Positions 61,375 to 64,000 of a stretch of 64,000 nt of DNA are shown here, piece by piece. The stretch lies in contig NC_134644.1 in the NCBI RefSeq assembly GCF_030463565.1, positions 150,747,967-150,811,966 on the forward strand, in the 5' to 3' direction. Within the stretch, counting starts at the first letter, position 1. Every line of letters starts with the position of its first letter. Both the position numbers and the translations under genes were made by a program. Source of the DNA: Pelecanus crispus. Taxonomy: Eukaryota; Chordata; Aves; Pelecaniformes; Pelecanidae. The notes under the pieces were generated by a model. The model had not been told where the DNA came from. It made no database searches and worked only from the letters and a program-made list of their open reading frames with translations.

Positions 61375-64000
61375 GTTATAGATTTAAGAGAATATTTTTG
61401 TGAGTTTAAATGTATCCCTCTGCCTATGTTATTCAGTAGTTTTGTTACAGATGATGTTCCATGTTTTAATTTGAAACACGATACACTATTTTCTTCTTCC
61501 ACACTAAATCCTCCCTGAGCTTTTCTGCTTGGCATTATATGAGATTAGAGGATGTTTCCAGGCTTTTAACTTTTCCACATATATATATTTTTTTTTTCCA
61601 CCAGGTTGTTTTGAATCTTATTTCTCCATCCTGTTGACCAGTTTTTAATGTCTCTTGCATCTGGCTGGAGTGCACAGTTGAGCACCAAACAGCAACAGTC
61701 CCATCCCTGTCCCCCCAGCTCCTTTCAGAATATTTGTATGTTTTGTTCCTTGGGGCACTCAACTTCATTTCTTGCTGATACTCACTTTCCTCCCTCATTT
61801 TAATCCTGTACTCATTCTTTCATTGTGAATTTAGACCAGGGATAAAAGAAAAATTATTTTCCATTCAAAATGATTGGCACAGATTTGGGAGAAGGGGTTT
61901 TGCTCTTAATTTTATATTAAAAAAACCCCCAAAACCAAACCCTTCTGATTAGCTTGTACCAAGGAAAGTATATTCATTTGAAAAATTTTGAATGTCAAAA
62001 TTTTATAAGGAAGGAAGTGGCATGCATGTGGTGGTCACTAGAAAGAATAATAAATGTTGGATCCTGATAAAAAGTCCGTGCTGCCTGAGAGGAGGCATGT
62101 TGTATTTTAATCTAACCAATGTGATAAAAATTTACATGTTTTACTGTAATTATGTTATAATTACAGAGGTCTTTTGTAAAACTTCGCAACAGTTATAATG
62201 TGCTGTTGACAGCTACACTTGTCTTAATATATAGCATTCTGGTGCTTTTGTGTGGTAGATTGCTGGCTATTTTGGAAGATAAATTATTGTTTGTTTAGGT
62301 TTAAGGTAATGTTTCAACAGCTTTTTTATTTAAAAAGCAGTGCATTATAAATAGCAACAAATTCTTTGAAATGGTGTACACATCACAGACTGACAATTGC
62401 AAAAGAAATGACTGATTATAATTAAAAACTCCTTAACGTACATGTTTTGAGTAAGTTGCACCTATGTGTACTTTTTTATATTTATTAACCAGGAAGTATT
62501 TGCAGCCATTCAGCCAGCTTTGTAGTTTAGTCCATTAGTTTTGTTAACTAATGTTATTTAGATAAGATGTAATTGATAAACTACATTTGGTGTTCTGTTC
62601 TACCCCATAGTGATGTCTGAAGTTAACTTGAAAGAATAAAAATAAAACACAAAATTTTAAGTAAGTTGTTACAAATACAGTAGGGCTGTTAATGTGTAAT
62701 TGAAAGTTTAAATACAAGCATTTTGATAAAATTATCATGTTGTTTTTATAAAAAGTTTTGCTTGAGACAACTAAATAGCTGGAGATAACTGGAACCCTCC
62801 ACTAATGTGGCTTCTGTGTTTAGAATTTGATCAGCTGAAAAGTTAGAAAACTATCTAAATTAGGACAAATGACGTTTCAGTCACGCATATGGAAGTCTCA
62901 AATATTTAACATACAATTATACTCACTCAGTAGGCTTTCATTTGTTAAAGCTATTTGAGTATCATTCATATGTAGCATTAATAATATTTACATAGTATTA
63001 CATGTATGTGCATAGAAAGCACAAAAAGTTTCCTGTATGAGAATAATTATTGGAAATAAGTTAGGAAACAGAAGCTTTTGTCTTAACATAGCACTAAAAA
63101 GCCATTAGTATTCTTTCTGTCAAGATTGTACTTAGCTCTTAAAAAGGGGAAGTATTTTTTTACGGGTGTCATGTCAGCGTTCCAATCTCCTGCTGTAGAT
63201 CGTATTGTATGCTTAGATCTTACTTTTTTCTTTAAAGAAATTCCCCATGCTTTTGTATTTGCAGAATGCAGTGAAAACTGTAGTGTTTCAGTATTGCTGT
63301 GCCTGTGGCTGACAAATCTCATTCCTACTTGAGCCTACCTGCACTGGCAAAAATATGCTGAAAAGTACCATTCCTAGCTGGGGAACAATTCTCCTGGTGC
63401 ATGTTCTGTGCAGAACGGCCACAAGCTCAAATTTGGCTTGGACCCATCTCAACCAGTAACTGAGGAGGAAAGGACTGCTAGGCTAAAATCTTACCCCAAC
63501 GCATTTTAGTTGTGTTGGGTTTTAATCTTGGTATTTTAAGGAAACCAGATGTGCATGACAACGCAGTCTTCTCTTCCTCTTCTTTTGCACTGATCCATGA
63601 CTAGTTTCAAACAATTTGATGGAGAATTAGTCATGTTAAGGATAATAACCTATAAATTTATGAAAATCGGTGGCAGCTGGAGAAACCCTAATGTGGGTAT
63701 ACTCCTTCTGACACTGGCATGTATAATCCATTGCCATTTTGTTACCTCCTGTCCTCTCTTTCCACCCCCAATGGCTGCCAAAAGTCAAAGACTGCCCAAA
63801 TGATGCTCAGCAATTAAAGGATCTTGCTTGGATAGCAAGTTCTCCAGGCAAAGGTTTGTGCCTCAGGCCTTCCTCTGTTATGTGTCAGAAGTTTGTCCTG
63901 ATGTTAGGAATTTGAGACCTGGGGATTACTTAATTTGCTGGGGCCCTGCTGTAGGTGTGCTGCTCAATAGTGTTTGGGATTAGGAGAAAACTTGGTCTGG

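Larger units (their letters stand above)
33866..64000 (+). other. VPS13B: VPS13B intron 3, incomplete (runs off the window)
   Basis: The donor is GTAAGA. No recognisable exon 4 follows to the window end, so the intron is at least 30.1 kb. It holds CR1 copies at 39264-40285 (-), 49206-49287 (-), 56508-56590 (-, ancient) and 61077-61374 (+), a TA-flanked palindromic MITE at 47311-47425, hairpins at 38155 and 44217, and long T or A runs (36997-37016, 44249-44267, 48717-48742, 55441-55452). The remaining DNA is AT-rich and unique; open frames in it are short or non-ATG and I recognise none. Confidence 0.85.

Noticed and set aside
1..64000. CRISPR arrays, operons, phage or bacterial mobile systems
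   Set aside because: The sequence is plainly vertebrate; no spaced direct-repeat arrays or compact coding clusters exist.
63840..64000. Possible CR1-like words (AGAAGTTTGTCCTGATGTTA) at the window end
   Set aside because: Too short and truncated by the window edge to support a call.

Overview
The window is vertebrate nuclear DNA, almost certainly from a bird. CR1 LINE fragments, several ending in the CR1-type ATTCTATG tail, occur on both strands. There is one solo retroviral LTR of a type I associate with neoavian genomes. Older amniote repeats (MIR, L3-like CR1, palindromic MITE-like pieces) are also present, and the one gene has multi-kilobase GT-AG introns. The species cannot be named from the sequence.

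Only one protein-coding gene can be supported: the 5' end of VPS13B (the Cohen syndrome gene, a giant Golgi bridge-type lipid-transfer protein) on the + strand. Its parts are a TATA-less CpG-island promoter (about 24830-25520), a non-coding exon 1 ending at the donor at 25316/25317, exon 2 (26013-26190) with the initiator ATG at 26044, and exon 3 (33722-33865). Together exons 2 and 3 encode residues 1-97, the start of the chorein_N domain. All introns are U2-type and both coding junctions are phase 0. Exon 4 was not found, so intron 3 runs at least 30.1 kb to the window edge.

Region by region: 1-24829 is intergenic DNA upstream of VPS13B. In other amniotes OSR2 is the neighbour on that side, and no OSR2 exon is visible here. 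This region holds a long (TTTTC)n microsatellite, a purine-rich tract with a 47-bp tandem duplication, a cluster of POU octamers, a solo LTR with an exact 5-bp target-site duplication (15051-15604), two CR1 copies, MIR/MITE fossils, and one unexplained protein-like minus-strand open frame (17958-18320). The region 24830-25520 is the promoter. From 25317 to 64000 lie VPS13B introns with CR1 copies on both strands, a palindromic MITE with TA flanks (47311-47425), several perfect hairpins and homopolymer tracts.

No novel multi-gene system is visible. Most long open frames are repeat-derived, microsatellite-derived or chance, and many begin with non-ATG codons. The observations most worth checking are the TA-flanked palindromic MITE, the LTR with intact target duplication, the octamer cluster, the 14-bp perfect hairpin near 4.9 kb, the exon-like block at 2.1-2.4 kb and the unidentified frame at 18 kb.
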